This document shows, in pieces, positions 8,502-18,629 of a DNA stretch of 64,000 nucleotides. The notes beneath the pieces were generated by a model, which did no database searches, was not told the DNA's origin, and worked only from the letters and a program-made list of their open reading frames with translations. The first letter of the stretch is position 1. The number at the start of each line of letters is the position of its first letter. Location of the stretch: positions 2,159,805-2,223,804 of the forward strand of contig NZ_JAIEZN010000001.1 in assembly GCF_020169335.1 (NCBI RefSeq). The letters are read 5' to 3'. The position numbers and the translations under genes are program-made. Source of the stretch: Devosia aquimaris. Its GTDB lineage: Bacteria > Pseudomonadota > Alphaproteobacteria > Rhizobiales > Devosiaceae.

Positions 8502-10583
8502 ATGAGAAAACACACGATTGCCCTTGGCGGGGCAGGATTGATGCTGGGCGTTTCGCTGCTAGCAGTGCACGCCCAGGAACTGACCGGCGAACTTCCGGAT
8601 CCGCCGGAATTTGCAGCCCAGAGCGAACCGGTCTTTGTCAGCATCTCCGACATTCTCGAGTACAAGGCGCTGCCCGAATACCACGAGCCCGACTGGGTTA
8701 CCTCGAAATATGTCGAGGCCGGCACCCTGCCGCCAGTCGCAGAGCGCCTGCCCAAGGAACCCATGGTCTACAAGACCGCCAACATGCCCGACGGCGTCGG
8801 CGTATACGGCGACACCATGCGCCATGTCATCGGCGGCCGGCCGGAAGGTTGGAACTACATCGGCGGCCAGAGCCAGGGTTGGGGCGGTATCGACATCGGC
8901 CTCTCCGAGTGCCTGACGCGCACCGGTCCATTGTTCATGGTCAAGGCAGACGAACTTGAGCCCCTGCCGAACCTGGCCAAGAGCTGGGAATGGTCCGAAG
9001 ACGGCAAGTCGCTCACCATGCACCTGATCGAAGGCGCCAAGTGGTCCGACGGCGACCCCTTTGATGCTGACGACGTGATGTTCTACTGGGAAGACAACGT
9101 CAACGACGCCAATGTCTCCCCGCTGAACGGCGCGACGCCGGAATCCTGGGGTGTCGGCACCACACTTGAAGCCCTTGATCCCTATACGATCAAGTGGACC
9201 TTCAAGGAGGCCAATCCCACTCAGTATCTGTACACCATGGCCTATGGCACCTTCTGCCCGGGCCCGAGCCACATTCTCAAGCCGCAGCACCCCAAGTACA
9301 ACCCCGACAACACCTACGAAGAATACAAGAACGCCTTCCCGCCGGAATATATGAACATTCCGGTCATGGGCGCCTGGGTGCCGGTTGAGTATCGTGCTGA
9401 CGATATCGTCGTGATGCGCCGCAACCCCTACTACTGGAAGGTTGACGAGGCCGGCAACCAGCTGCCCTACCTTAACGAAATGCACTATCGCCTCAGCACT
9501 TGGGCTGACCGCGACGTCCAGGCCGTTGCCGGTTCGGGCGACTTCTCCAACCTCGAACAGGCGGAAAGCTTCGTTGAGTCGCTCAAGCGCTCGGCTGAAG
9601 ACAGTGCCCCTGCCCGTCTGCAGTTCGGTGCCCGCACCATCGGCTATGCCCTGCGCATGAACTTCTCGGCCAATGGCTGGGGTGAACCCGATGCACGCGG
9701 CCAGGCCGTCCGCGAACTCAACCGCAACCTCGATTTCCGCAAGGCAATCACAGTGGCGCTTGATCGCCAGCGCCTCGGCGACTCTCTGGTGCGCGGCCCC
9801 TTCACCGCCATCTATCCGGGTGGCCTGTATGCTGGCACCACCTACTACGACAAGGCCTCGACCGTGTACTATCCGTACAACATCGAAGCCGCCAACGCCC
9901 TGCTCGACGGCCTCGGTCTGACCGATACCGACGGCAATGGCATCCGCAACTTCCCGGCAGACCAGGCCGGCGGCGGTGACCTTGAGATCACCCTGCTTGC
10001 CAATACTGACTACGGCACCGATACCAATCTGGCCGAAGGCGTCATCGCGCAGCTCGAACCACTCGGCATCCGCGTTATCGCCAACTTCCAGAGCGGCACC
10101 GCCCGTGACGACATGGCCCAGTCCGGCCAGTTTGACTGGTCAGTTGAACGTCAGGGTTCCGAAGTCGTCTCGGTGGTTCAGGGCACGTCTGCCCTCGCTC
10201 CGACCGGCCCGCGCACCCATCCGTTCCACCGTGCCGGCACGGACGGAACGCTTGACCTGCTGCCTTTCGAACAGGAACTGGTCGACACCGTGAATGCATT
10301 TATCGCCACCAGCGACAATGCTGAACGCGCCGAACTGATGAAGAAGTATCAGAACGTCTTCACCGAGAACGTGTATTCCGTCGGCCTGACGCAGTACCCG
10401 GGCGCTCTGATCATCAACAAGCGCTTCGCCAACATCCCGGCTGGTTCTCCGATCTTCATGTTCAACTGGGCAGAAGACAACATCATCCGCGAACGCGTCT
10501 TTGTTCCGGCTGATCGCCAGGGCGACTTCGAGCTGCACCCCGAGACGCTACCTGGCGCTCCGGGCTCGGCTGGCCCGATGTGA
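8502..10583 (+). CDS. agpA: Periplasmic alpha-galactoside-binding protein (AgpA-like, SBP family 5)
   Basis: 693 residues. A signal peptide covers residues 1-25 (MRKH, hydrophobic core, cleavage near AVHA-QE). The remainder is a family 5 (oligopeptide type) solute-binding protein with typical segments (LTMHLIEGAKWSDGDPFDADDV, FRKAITVALDRQRLGDSLV). Family 5 proteins usually bind peptides, but the agpA branch of rhizobia binds raffinose and melibiose. Linkage to a GH4 glycosidase and an AraC regulator supports that reading. The ATG at 8502 has a strong GGGAGG 5 nt upstream. A stable hairpin follows the gene before the permeases. The alternative substrate is another oligosaccharide or a peptide. 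Confidence 0.82.
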   Translation: MRKHTIALGGAGLMLGVSLLAVHAQELTGELPDPPEFAAQSEPVFVSISDILEYKALPEYHEPDWVTSKYVEAGTLPPVAERLPKEPMVYKTANMPDGVGVYGDTMRHVIGGRPEGWNYIGGQSQGWGGIDIGLSECLTRTGPLFMVKADELEPLPNLAKSWEWSEDGKSLTMHLIEGAKWSDGDPFDADDVMFYWEDNVNDANVSPLNGATPESWGVGTTLEALDPYTIKWTFKEANPTQYLYTMAYGTFCPGPSHILKPQHPKYNPDNTYEEYKNAFPPEYMNIPVMGAWVPVEYRADDIVVMRRNPYYWKVDEAGNQLPYLNEMHYRLSTWADRDVQAVAGSGDFSNLEQAESFVESLKRSAEDSAPARLQFGARTIGYALRMNFSANGWGEPDARGQAVRELNRNLDFRKAITVALDRQRLGDSLVRGPFTAIYPGGLYAGTTYYDKASTVYYPYNIEAANALLDGLGLTDTDGNGIRNFPADQAGGGDLEITLLANTDYGTDTNLAEGVIAQLEPLGIRVIANFQSGTARDDMAQSGQFDWSVERQGSEVVSVVQGTSALAPTGPRTHPFHRAGTDGTLDLLPFEQELVDTVNAFIATSDNAERAELMKKYQNVFTENVYSVGLTQYPGALIINKRFANIPAGSPIFMFNWAEDNIIRERVFVPADRQGDFELHPETLPGAPGSAGPM

Positions 10584-10595
10584 TCTGACGCCATT

Positions 10596-10619
10596 GGGGT
10601 GGCGGTCCGCCGCCACCCC
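10596..10619 (+). other. Intercistronic hairpin after the binding-protein gene
   Basis: GGGGTGGCGG (10596-10605), loop TCCG, CCGCCACCCC (10610-10619): a perfect 10-bp stem without a U-run. Such hairpins after binding-protein genes commonly protect the upstream mRNA or limit read-through, giving more binding protein than permease. Confidence 0.6.
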
Positions 10620-10678
10620 TCTCCTTCACTTCCCCGCAAGGGTTAGGGGCCTCGCCCCGCTAGACTGAAGAGGCGATC

Positions 10679-11689
10679 ATGCTTCGATTTGTGACAATGC
10701 GCGTGCTCGGCGCCATTCCCCTGCTGTTCCTGCTCAGCATCGTGACCTTTGCCATCATCCAGGCGCCCCCGGGCGACTATGGTGACACGATCCGCTCCAT
10801 GCTGATGAACCAGGGCGGCGTGCCTGCGGTGCAGGCCGAAGCACAGGCCGAGATCTATCGCGAGGCCAATGGCCTGAACGATCCGATCATCGTGCAGTAT
10901 TTCCGCTGGATCACCGGCATCGTCACCCGCTTCGACTTCGGCCATTCCTTCTTCTACAACAAGGATGTCGGCCAGGTTGTGAGCGAACGCCTCCCCGCGA
11001 CCATTGCCCTGGCCCTGGTCTGCCATATCCTGGCCTCGCTACTCGGCATCGGCCTGGGCATCCTGGCTGCCACGCGCCAGTATTCCTGGGTCGACACGGG
11101 TCTGGGGATCATCTCCTTCCTCGGCATGACGATCCCGCGCTTCCTGCTGGCCATCATCATCCTCTATTTCCTCGTCTTCCGCTTCAACGTCTCGGAAGTG
11201 GGCATGTTCTTTTCTGCCCGCTATGGCGGGGCCCCCTGGAGCTGGGACAAGTTCGTCAACCTGATGACCCACATCTGGCCGGTCATCTTCATCGCCACGT
11301 TTGGCGGGCTCGCCTACAACATGCGTGTGATGCGCGCGAACCTGCTCGACGTGCTCAACAGCCAATATGTCGAGACCGCACGTGCCAAGGGGCTGCCGGA
11401 AGGCGCCGTGATCATGAAGCATGCCGTTCCCAACGCGCTGCATCCGCTGGTCGCCTACCAGGGTGTCGTGCTGCCTTACATGCTCACCGGCGAGATTGAA
11501 GTCGCCATCGTGTTCGGCCTTGCCACTGTTGGACCCGCAATCGTCGGCTCCATGGGTGTTGGCGACGTCTATGTCACCGCCACGTTCATGCTGGTGCTGG
11601 CCACCACGCTCATCATCGGCAACATCATTTCCGATGTGCTGCTCGTGGCGCTCGATCCGCGCGTCCGCCTGGGAGGAGGCAGCGAATGA
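10679..11689 (+). CDS. agpB: ABC transporter permease, DppB/OppB type (agp locus)
   Basis: 336 residues with six predicted membrane helices and the binding-protein-dependent permease signature (coupling loop with ARAKGLPEGAVIMKHAVPNAL near residue 235). The N-terminus has the usual OppB opening MLRFVTMRVLGAIPLLFLLS. The ATG at 10679 follows an AGAGG site. Its stop overlaps the next permease start (ATGA at 11686). It forms the inner-membrane channel with the following permease for the sugar delivered by the 8502 binding protein. The symbol follows the agp order and is tentative. Confidence 0.88.
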   Translation: MLRFVTMRVLGAIPLLFLLSIVTFAIIQAPPGDYGDTIRSMLMNQGGVPAVQAEAQAEIYREANGLNDPIIVQYFRWITGIVTRFDFGHSFFYNKDVGQVVSERLPATIALALVCHILASLLGIGLGILAATRQYSWVDTGLGIISFLGMTIPRFLLAIIILYFLVFRFNVSEVGMFFSARYGGAPWSWDKFVNLMTHIWPVIFIATFGGLAYNMRVMRANLLDVLNSQYVETARAKGLPEGAVIMKHAVPNALHPLVAYQGVVLPYMLTGEIEVAIVFGLATVGPAIVGSMGVGDVYVTATFMLVLATTLIIGNIISDVLLVALDPRVRLGGGSE

Positions 11690-12870
11690 CCACCGAAAGC
11701 CGCTCCTCCATCCCGCTGCCGACCGAAGCCGGCGGCCCCATGCCGACGCCCGCGCACGAGGCACAGACCGACGCCCCCGTGGTCACCCGCTTTGGCTCGG
11801 GCAACGAGACCTATGCCCTGCTGGTGTGGCGCCGTTTCCGCCGCTCGCCCATGGGCATGATCGGCCTGGTGCTGGTCAGTCTGATGCTGGTGGTCTCCAT
11901 CTTTGCCGACTTCTTCGCGCCGCTCGATCCCAAGCAGGCCAACCTGCCGTTCGCGCCACCCGACGTTATCGCGTTCGAGGACCCGGACGGCAATTTCAGC
12001 CTCATCCCCTATGTCTACCCAATCGGTGACACGGGTGAGTTCGACCCGGTGACGTTCCAGCCCCTGACCGGGCTGATCAAGGATAACCCGACGCCGACCG
12101 GCTTCTTCGTCACCGGCTATGAGTACAAGTTCCTGTGGCTCATTCCCTCCAACATCCACTTCTTCGGCTCTGTTGACGGGCGTCCCATCCAGCTGCTGGG
12201 CACCGACAAATTTGGTCGGGACATCCTGTCGCGCGGGATTGTGGGCTCCCGCATCTCCCTGATGATCGCGCTTGCCGTGGTGACCCTGACCACTGTGGTG
12301 GGAACGCTGGTGGGCATCACCTCCGGCTATATCGGTGGCCGCGTCGACAGTTGGGTGCAGCGCTTCGTCGACTTCGTGCTGGCCTTCCCGCAATTGCCGC
12401 TCTACCTGGCACTGACCTCGCTGATACCGGTGACGGCACCGTCCAATGTGTTCCTGACGTTCGTGATCTTCGTCATGGCCGTGCTGGGCTGGGCGCAACT
12501 GAGCCGCGAGGTGCGCTCCAAGACGCTGTCATTGGCCCGCATCGAATATGTCCGTGCCGCCATTGCGGTCGGCGCAACCGATGGCCGCATCATCACAAGG
12601 CATATCCTGCCCAACGTGCTCAGCCACATCATCGTGGCCATAACGCTGGCGATTCCGGGTGTGGTTCTGCTCGAGAGCTTTCTGGGCTTCCTGGGCTTTG
12701 CCGTGAAGCCGCCGCTGATTTCCTGGGGGCTGATGCTGCAGGATACCGGCACCTTCTCGGTGATTGGATCTTATCCCTGGATCCTGAGCCCCGTGATCTT
12801 TGTGCTCATCACCGTGTTCGCGTTCAACGCCCTGGGCGATGGCCTGCGCGACGCCATTGACCCCTATTGA
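11686..12870 (+). CDS. agpC: ABC transporter permease, DppC/OppC type (agp locus)
   Basis: 394 residues, longer than most OppC proteins because of an extended hydrophilic N-terminus (about 50 residues) and a periplasmic insert around residues 85-165. The first helix is near 60-80; the permease core holds GTDKFGRDILSRGIVGSRIS and the coupling loop EYVRAAIAVGATDGRIITRH. The ATG overlaps the previous stop, and GGGAGGAGG lies just upstream. It is the partner of the 10679 permease. The large periplasmic insert is typical of the DppC branch seen with oligosaccharide-type family 5 systems. Confidence 0.88.
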   Translation: MTTESRSSIPLPTEAGGPMPTPAHEAQTDAPVVTRFGSGNETYALLVWRRFRRSPMGMIGLVLVSLMLVVSIFADFFAPLDPKQANLPFAPPDVIAFEDPDGNFSLIPYVYPIGDTGEFDPVTFQPLTGLIKDNPTPTGFFVTGYEYKFLWLIPSNIHFFGSVDGRPIQLLGTDKFGRDILSRGIVGSRISLMIALAVVTLTTVVGTLVGITSGYIGGRVDSWVQRFVDFVLAFPQLPLYLALTSLIPVTAPSNVFLTFVIFVMAVLGWAQLSREVRSKTLSLARIEYVRAAIAVGATDGRIITRHILPNVLSHIIVAITLAIPGVVLLESFLGFLGFAVKPPLISWGLMLQDTGTFSVIGSYPWILSPVIFVLITVFAFNALGDGLRDAIDPY

Positions 12871-12881
12871 GGAACCAGGCC

Positions 12882-14552
12882 ATGACCGAACCAACCACCG
12901 CGCCTGTTTCCGACACGCGGCACGATCTGGGCAGCCACGGGCGTGAGCTGATCCTGGACGCACGCAACATCGGCGTCGACTTCCGCGTCGAGGGCGGTAC
13001 CGTCAACGCCGTGCGCGACGTGTCCTTCCAGCTCCACAAGGGCGAAACCATCGCCCTGGTGGGTGAATCGGGCTCGGGCAAATCGGTGACCGCGCGCACG
13101 CTGATGAAGCTGCTCACCAAGCGCGCGACCATCCTGCCCGAGACCCAGATTACCCTGTCGGGCAAGAACATCGTCACCATGAGCGACCGCGACATGCGCA
13201 AGCTGCGCGGCAACGACATCGCGATGATCTTCCAGGAGCCCATGAGCTCGCTCAACCCGGTCTATACGATCGGGCAGCAATTGTGCGAGGTGCTGCACCT
13301 GCACAACAGGATGAGCCGTGCCGAAGCCATGACCAAGGCCGAGGCGCTGCTCGAGGAAGTTCAGATTCCCGAGCCCAAGGCCCGGCTGAACAACTACCCC
13401 CACCAGCTCTCGGGCGGCCAGCGCCAGCGCGTCATGATCGCCATGGCCCTGGCCAATCGCCCTGACGTGCTGATTGCCGACGAACCCACCACCGCGCTCG
13501 ACGTCACGGTCCAGGCCCAGATCCTCAATCTGATCAAGGATCTCAAGGACAAGTATGGCATGGCGGTGATCCTGATCACCCATGACCTGACCGTGGTTCG
13601 CCAATTCAGCGAATATGTCTATGTCATGCAGAATGGTCGGGTGCAGGAGCACAACGCCACCGAGGCGCTGTTCGCCAATCCCACCCATCCCTATACCAAG
13701 CACCTGCTGGCGTCCGAACCCAAGGGCACGGCCAACCCCTTGGCCGAAGGTGCCCATGAGACTGTGCTTGAAGGCAAGCAGGTCAAGGTCAGCTTCACGC
13801 TCAAGCGCGGCGGCCTCTTCAAGCCCGACTTCTTCGAGCTCAAGGCGGTCGACAATCTCGACATCAAGCTGATGCGCCACGAAACCCTGGGCATCGTGGG
13901 AGAATCCGGCTCGGGCAAGACCACCTTTGGCCAGGCCCTGATCCGGCTGATTTCCAACCAGGGCGGCCAGATCTTCTTTGATGGCGAACGCATCGACACC
14001 AAGGACCGCGCGGCCATGCGTCCGCTGCGCTCGCGCATGCAGATCGTTTTCCAGGACCCCTTCGCCTCGCTCAACCCGCGCATGTCGATCCGCCAGATCA
14101 TCGAGGAAGGGCTGATCGTCAACAATATCGGCGCCAATCGCGCCGAGCGCGGCGATCGCGTCCGCCAGGCCCTCAAGGACGCCGGCATGCCCGATGGCGT
14201 GCTCAACCGCTTCCCGCATGAATTCTCGGGCGGCCAGCGCCAGCGCATCGCCATTGCCCGCGCCATTGCGCTCGAGCCCGAGTTCATCCTGCTCGACGAG
14301 CCCACCTCGGCGCTCGATCTGAGCGTCCAGGCCCAGATCATCGACCTGCTGCGCAAGCTGCAGGACGAGAAGGGCCTCTCCTACCTCTTCATCAGCCACG
14401 ATCTCAAAGTGGTGCGCGCCCTCTGTCACCGGGTGATGGTCATGCAGTACGGCAAGATCGTCGAACAGGGACCGGTGGCCGATGTCCTGACCAACCCTCA
14501 AACCGAATACACGGCCCGCCTGGTACGCGCCGCGTTCGAAATAGCCGCCTGA
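12882..14552 (+). CDS. agpD: Double-domain ABC transporter ATPase (DppD-DppF type fusion)
   Basis: 556 residues containing two complete ATP-binding cassettes. Domain 1 has Walker A GESGSGKS near residue 63, signature LSGGQRQR and Walker [13 protein letters not shown]. Domain 2 has GESGSGKTT near 340, FSGGQRQR and [12 protein letters not shown]. Both look catalytically intact, so one polypeptide energises the two permeases. The ATG at 12882 is preferred over the in-frame TTG at 12867 because GAGG precedes it. It sits 11 nt after the permease stop, in the same operon. The gene name follows the agp layout. Confidence 0.9.
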   Translation: MTEPTTAPVSDTRHDLGSHGRELILDARNIGVDFRVEGGTVNAVRDVSFQLHKGETIALVGESGSGKSVTARTLMKLLTKRATILPETQITLSGKNIVTMSDRDMRKLRGNDIAMIFQEPMSSLNPVYTIGQQLCEVLHLHNRMSRAEAMTKAEALLEEVQIPEPKARLNNYPHQLSGGQRQRVMIAMALANRPDVLIADEPTTALDVTVQAQILNLIKDLKDKYGMAVILITHDLTVVRQFSEYVYVMQNGRVQEHNATEALFANPTHPYTKHLLASEPKGTANPLAEGAHETVLEGKQVKVSFTLKRGGLFKPDFFELKAVDNLDIKLMRHETLGIVGESGSGKTTFGQALIRLISNQGGQIFFDGERIDTKDRAAMRPLRSRMQIVFQDPFASLNPRMSIRQIIEEGLIVNNIGANRAERGDRVRQALKDAGMPDGVLNRFPHEFSGGQRQRIAIARAIALEPEFILLDEPTSALDLSVQAQIIDLLRKLQDEKGLSYLFISHDLKVVRALCHRVMVMQYGKIVEQGPVADVLTNPQTEYTARLVRAAFEIAA

Positions 14553-14564
14553 TCGGAGCATCCA

Positions 14565-15932
14565 ATGGCAAACCCCAAGATCACATTTATCGGTGCCGGT
14601 TCGGCCGTGTTCATGAAGAACATTGTCGGCGACATCCTGCAGCGTCCGGCCCTGACCGGCGCCACTATCCGCCTGATGGACATCAACCCAACGCGCCTCG
14701 AAGAGAGCGAGATCATTGCCAAGAAGCTGATCGCTACCCTGGGCGTGCCGGCGACCGTCGAGACCTATTCCAACCAGCGCCAGGCGCTTGATGGCACCAA
14801 TTTCGTCGTGGTCTGCTTCCAGATCGGCGGCTATGAGCCCTCGACGGTCATCGATTTCGACGTCCCCAAGAAGTACAATCTGCGCCAGACCATTGCCGAC
14901 ACCCTGGGCGTGGGCGGCATCATGCGCGGCCTGCGCACCGTGCCGCACCTGTGGAGCATCTGCGAGGACATGCTGCAGGTCGCGCCCGACGCGATCATGC
15001 TGCAGTATGTGAACCCCATGGCCATCAACACCTGGGCCATCTCGGAAAAATACCCCACCATCAAGCAGGTCGGGCTTTGCCACTCAGTGCAGGGCACGGC
15101 CATGGAACTGGCCCACGATCTCGACATTCCCTACGACGAGATCCGCTACCGCTCGGCCGGCATCAACCACATGGCCTTCTACCTCAAGTTCGAGCATCGC
15201 CAGGCCGACGGCAGCTATCGCGACCTCTATCCCGATCTGCTGCGCGCCTATGCCGAAGGCCGCGCCCCCAAGCCGACCTGGAACCCGCGCTGCCCCAACA
15301 AGGTGCGCTATGAAATGCTCACCCGCCTGGGCTATTTCGTCACCGAAAGCTCGGAACACTTCGCCGAATACACGCCCTATTTCATCAAGGAAGGCCGCGA
15401 GGACCTGATCGAGAAGTTCGGTATTCCGCTCGATGAATATCCCAAGCGCTGCGTCGAGCAGATTGCCAATTGGAAGAAGACCTCCGAGGACTACAAGAAG
15501 GCCGACCGCATCGAGGTCAAGCAGTCCAAGGAATACGCCAGCTCCATCGTCAACTCGGTCTGGACCGGCGAACCCTCGGTGATCTACGGCAATCTGCGCA
15601 ACAATGGCGTCATCACCAGCCTGCCCAACAATGCCGCGGTCGAAGTGCCGTGCCTGGTCGACGACAATGGCCTGCAGCCCACCTATATCGGTGAACTGCC
15701 GCCGCAGCTGACCGCGCTGATGCGCACCAACATCAATGTGCAGGAGCTCACCGTCCGCGCGCTGGTGGAAGAGAACCGCGAGCACATCTACCATGCCGCC
15801 ATGATGGACCCGCACACCGCCGCCGAACTGGATCTCGAGCAAATCTGGAATGTCGTCGACGACCTGCTCGAAGCCCATGGCAGCATGCTGCCCGAATGGG
15901 CCCGCGGCCCGCGCAAGCAGCGCGTCGCCTGA
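14565..15932 (+). CDS. melA: GH4 alpha-galactosidase (MelA-like), NAD- and Mn-dependent
   Basis: 455 residues. It opens with the dinucleotide-binding fold ITFIGAGSAVF. The metal/catalytic motif CHSVQ at 172-176 is the form found in MelA alpha-galactosidases, and the NPMA and GINH motifs of GH4 are present. GH4 enzymes cleave glycosides by an NAD-assisted redox-elimination mechanism in the cytoplasm, fitting intact uptake of melibiose or raffinose by the preceding transporter. The start has GGAG 7 nt upstream. It is the last gene of the agp-type operon; a strong terminator follows at 15964. Confidence 0.88.
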   Translation: MANPKITFIGAGSAVFMKNIVGDILQRPALTGATIRLMDINPTRLEESEIIAKKLIATLGVPATVETYSNQRQALDGTNFVVVCFQIGGYEPSTVIDFDVPKKYNLRQTIADTLGVGGIMRGLRTVPHLWSICEDMLQVAPDAIMLQYVNPMAINTWAISEKYPTIKQVGLCHSVQGTAMELAHDLDIPYDEIRYRSAGINHMAFYLKFEHRQADGSYRDLYPDLLRAYAEGRAPKPTWNPRCPNKVRYEMLTRLGYFVTESSEHFAEYTPYFIKEGREDLIEKFGIPLDEYPKRCVEQIANWKKTSEDYKKADRIEVKQSKEYASSIVNSVWTGEPSVIYGNLRNNGVITSLPNNAAVEVPCLVDDNGLQPTYIGELPPQLTALMRTNINVQELTVRALVEENREHIYHAAMMDPHTAAELDLEQIWNVVDDLLEAHGSMLPEWARGPRKQRVA

Positions 15933-15963
15933 TATCTCACTGAGGCCAGCCTCAGGCTGACCG

Positions 15964-15994
15964 GGCCCCGATGCCACTGGCATCGGGGCCTTTT
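15964..15994 (+). terminator. Rho-independent terminator of the agp-type operon
   Basis: GGCCCCGATGCC (15964-15975), 3-nt loop, GGCATCGGGGCC (15979-15990), then TTTT. A perfect 12-bp GC-rich stem. Confidence 0.85.
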
Positions 15995-16037
15995 GCTGCG
16001 CGAGCACTGGCCCGGTCGGCACGACAATGCCGGAACG

Positions 16038-16062
16038 AAAAAGGGCGCCCCGAAGGGCGCCC
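16038..16062 (-). terminator. Rho-independent terminator of the second GH4 gene
   Basis: Arms GGGCGCCC at 16043-16050 and 16055-16062 with loop CGAA. On the minus strand the stem is followed by a T-run (A-run at 16038-16042 on the plus strand). It lies 25 nt past the stop codon at 16087. Confidence 0.82.
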
Positions 16063-16086
16063 GATCCGGGAGGACATCCGGATGGT

Positions 16087-17541
16087 TTAGTGGTGGCCAC
16101 CCACCATTTCGCGGAGCTCTTCGACCGAGCGCACGCGCTTGCGGGCAGCGCCTTCCCACTCGATGGTCTTGACGGTCGATTTGGCCATGCGCTCCTTGGC
16201 GGCCGGCACGGCATCGGCATATTGCGGCAGCCACTGGGCCTGGGCCACCACCATCTCGTCGACCATCGCCCACACCTCGTCGGGCGTGCAGATGGCGCCG
16301 ACCAGCGGGTCATGCAGCACGGCCAGCTTGAGCGTATCGATATTGCCCGTCATTGCCGCCTCGACCGAGAGGCGCTGCACCGAGACCGACACTGAGCAGG
16401 TCGCCGCGCAGGCGGTCGGCAGGGTGATGCCTTCGACCATATTGATGCCGAAGCGATCCACGAAGCCGGGGCTTTCGATGATGGCGTCATCGGGCAGATT
16501 GGTGATGATGCCATTGTTGCGGCGGTTGAAATGGCCGCGATAGGTGCGCCCGGTTTCCATCGCCTCGATGATGTAGCTGGCGTGTTCGGTGGTCCGCTTG
16601 TGTTCGCTCAGCGGCTTGTTTGCCTGCTCCTTGAACATCGGGAAGTCGGTTTCGAACCAGTTGCGACGCTCGGTGGAGTGACGGAGATAGCCGCCGGTCT
16701 CGCCATGGATCCAGTCGCTCATGTCGATCCAGCGATTGATCTCCTCGGGACGCTTGCGATACCACGGCAGGTATTCGCTCAGATGGCCATTGGACTCGGT
16801 GGAATAGACACCGAAGCGCTTGAGCACGTCGATGCGCACCTTTTCCTGCTTGGAATAGACCGGGTGCGCCTCAAAGCCAGCGATCAGCTCGTCGGCCTCG
16901 ATCTTGCGGCCCTTGGCGCGGATGTCGATGTACCAGGTCTGGTGATTGATGCCGGCACAGACATAGTCCAGCTCGTCGTCCGTGACGCCCAGCACATTGG
17001 CGATCTGGTGCGCGCCATGCTGCACGCCGTGGCACAGCCCCACCACGTTGACGCCGCCATACTGCTCGGCGGCCCAGGTGTTCATGGCCATGGGGTTGGC
17101 ATAGTTGAGGAACAGCGCGCCGGGCTCGGCGACCTCGCGGATATCCTTGCAGAAATCCAGGATCACCGGGATGTTGCGCTGGCCATAGAGAATGCCGCCG
17201 GCGCAGATCGTGTCGCCCACGCACTGGTCGACGCCATATTTGAGCGGGATGCGGATATCGGTGGCAAAGGCATCGAGGCCCCCAACGCGCACGCAGCTCA
17301 TGACATAGCGCGCGCCGGTGATGGCCGCGCGGCGATCCGTCGTTGCGGTCACCTTGGCCGGCAGCTTGTTGACCGACACGATGGTCTCGATGATCTGCCG
17401 GGCCATATCCAGATTGGCCGGATTGATATCGGTCAGCGCGAACTCGCAATCAACGAATTCGGGGACCTTGAGCAGATCCGAGATCAGGGTCTTGGTGAAG
17501 CCGATCGAACCGGCACCGATGACCGTAACTTTGAATGACAT
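16087..17541 (-). CDS. GH4 family glycosidase, second copy
   Basis: 484 residues from the ATG at 17541 (GGAGG 7 nt upstream). It begins with the NAD-binding motif VTVIGAGSIGF and carries CHGVQ at 170-174 as the metal-binding motif, with NYANPMAMNTW and GINHQTW. The variant motif and low similarity to the 14565 enzyme suggest a different specificity (alpha-galactosidase, alpha-glucosidase or alpha-galacturonidase). It faces the agp operon convergently and has its own divergent AraC regulator, so it may be induced by a different sugar although it could share the same importer. Confidence 0.85.
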   Translation of the reverse strand: MSFKVTVIGAGSIGFTKTLISDLLKVPEFVDCEFALTDINPANLDMARQIIETIVSVNKLPAKVTATTDRRAAITGARYVMSCVRVGGLDAFATDIRIPLKYGVDQCVGDTICAGGILYGQRNIPVILDFCKDIREVAEPGALFLNYANPMAMNTWAAEQYGGVNVVGLCHGVQHGAHQIANVLGVTDDELDYVCAGINHQTWYIDIRAKGRKIEADELIAGFEAHPVYSKQEKVRIDVLKRFGVYSTESNGHLSEYLPWYRKRPEEINRWIDMSDWIHGETGGYLRHSTERRNWFETDFPMFKEQANKPLSEHKRTTEHASYIIEAMETGRTYRGHFNRRNNGIITNLPDDAIIESPGFVDRFGINMVEGITLPTACAATCSVSVSVQRLSVEAAMTGNIDTLKLAVLHDPLVGAICTPDEVWAMVDEMVVAQAQWLPQYADAVPAAKERMAKSTVKTIEWEGAARKRVRSVEELREMVGGHH

Positions 17542-17645
17542 GAGCGTCCTCCACTGGTCGCATTTGCTGCGAATTGGTGCCCATAGTGCTAGCCGTTGCC
17601 ACAGCATAAGTGGTAGAGAAAGCTTGTGCGATTGCGGGTAATTTT

Positions 17646-18518
17646 GTGCTCACTGAACTGATCAACTATGGCCATCGCGTGCGTCGGCTGGAGCTGCCGA
17701 AGTCGGCCGTGCCGCTCCATTGCATGGCGGTCAGCGCCGGCTATGAGCAGCGCATCAACGAAGTCTATTCCTGGGATGGGCTGCAGCGCGGCGATGCGCC
17801 GTTCCTCGTCATCCAGCACACCCTGGTCGGTGAGGGCCGGCTCGATTTCGCCGGCACGCATTATCGGCTGACGCCCGGCCAGACCATGGTGCTGAGCCTC
17901 CCTCATGCCCATCGCTACTGGCTGGAGCGCGGTGGCCATTGGGAATATTTCTGGATGGTGCTCAACGGACGCGAGGCGCTGCGCCTGGCCCGCGAGATCA
18001 TCGATGCCGCCGGCCCCGTCTCTACCCTGCCCATGCCGATTGTCGATCGCCTGGCCGCCGCCTGCCTCACCCTGATCGACCGCACCGACATCAGTCCCGG
18101 CGAAGCCTCCAGCGCCACCTACGCCGCCATGACAGCCCTGCACGACGGCGTCTTTTCCGCCCGCGCCACGCCGGAGCGCAGCCTGCCCCCCGCCATGGCC
18201 CGCGTCGTCACCCATATCGAGGCCAATCTGGCCCGCCCCTTGCAGGTCGAGCGCCTTGCCGCCGTCGCCGAAATGAGCCGCGGCCACTTCGTCCGCCAGT
18301 TCACCCTCGCCACCGGCCAGGCACCATCCGACTTCGTGCTGGCGCGCCGCATCGACCATATCGAGCGCCTGCTGCTGGCCACCGACATGACGGTGGCGGC
18401 CATTGCTACCGCGACCGGCTTCGCCGACGCCAACTACATGGCCAAGGCCTTCCGGCGCAAGCGCGCCATGGCGCCGCTGGAGTTTCGTCGCAACGGGCGC
18501 CTGCGCGCCGGAACGTGA
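17646..18518 (+). CDS. AraC-family regulator, divergent from the second GH4 gene
   Basis: About 290 residues. The N-terminal sensor domain includes GRLDFAGTHYRLTPGQTMVLSLPHAHRYW (split over residues ~60-90). The C-terminus has the AraC double helix-turn-helix (RLAAVAEMSRGHFVRQF and AIATATGFADANYMAKAFRR). No ATG exists near the 5' end. GTG at 17646 or GTG at 17610 are the options, and neither has a good ribosome site; 17646 gives the usual length. It shares a ~100-bp gap with the GH4 gene and is presumably its activator. Confidence 0.87.
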   Translation: MLTELINYGHRVRRLELPKSAVPLHCMAVSAGYEQRINEVYSWDGLQRGDAPFLVIQHTLVGEGRLDFAGTHYRLTPGQTMVLSLPHAHRYWLERGGHWEYFWMVLNGREALRLAREIIDAAGPVSTLPMPIVDRLAAACLTLIDRTDISPGEASSATYAAMTALHDGVFSARATPERSLPPAMARVVTHIEANLARPLQVERLAAVAEMSRGHFVRQFTLATGQAPSDFVLARRIDHIERLLLATDMTVAAIATATGFADANYMAKAFRRKRAMAPLEFRRNGRLRAGT

Positions 18519-18629
18519 CAGCACATTGCTGGCCGGCGGGCGCCCGGCCCGGGCACATTTTGGGTTGAATCCGGGTTGTCTTGGGCGCACAAAGGGCGCA
18601 CATGGGCGGTTGACCTATAGGGCAATGCA

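Noticed and set aside
12864-15083. 739-codon open frame on the minus strand
   Set aside because: It is antisense to the double ATPase and melA genes, which have full family motifs and start sites; a GC-rich shadow frame.
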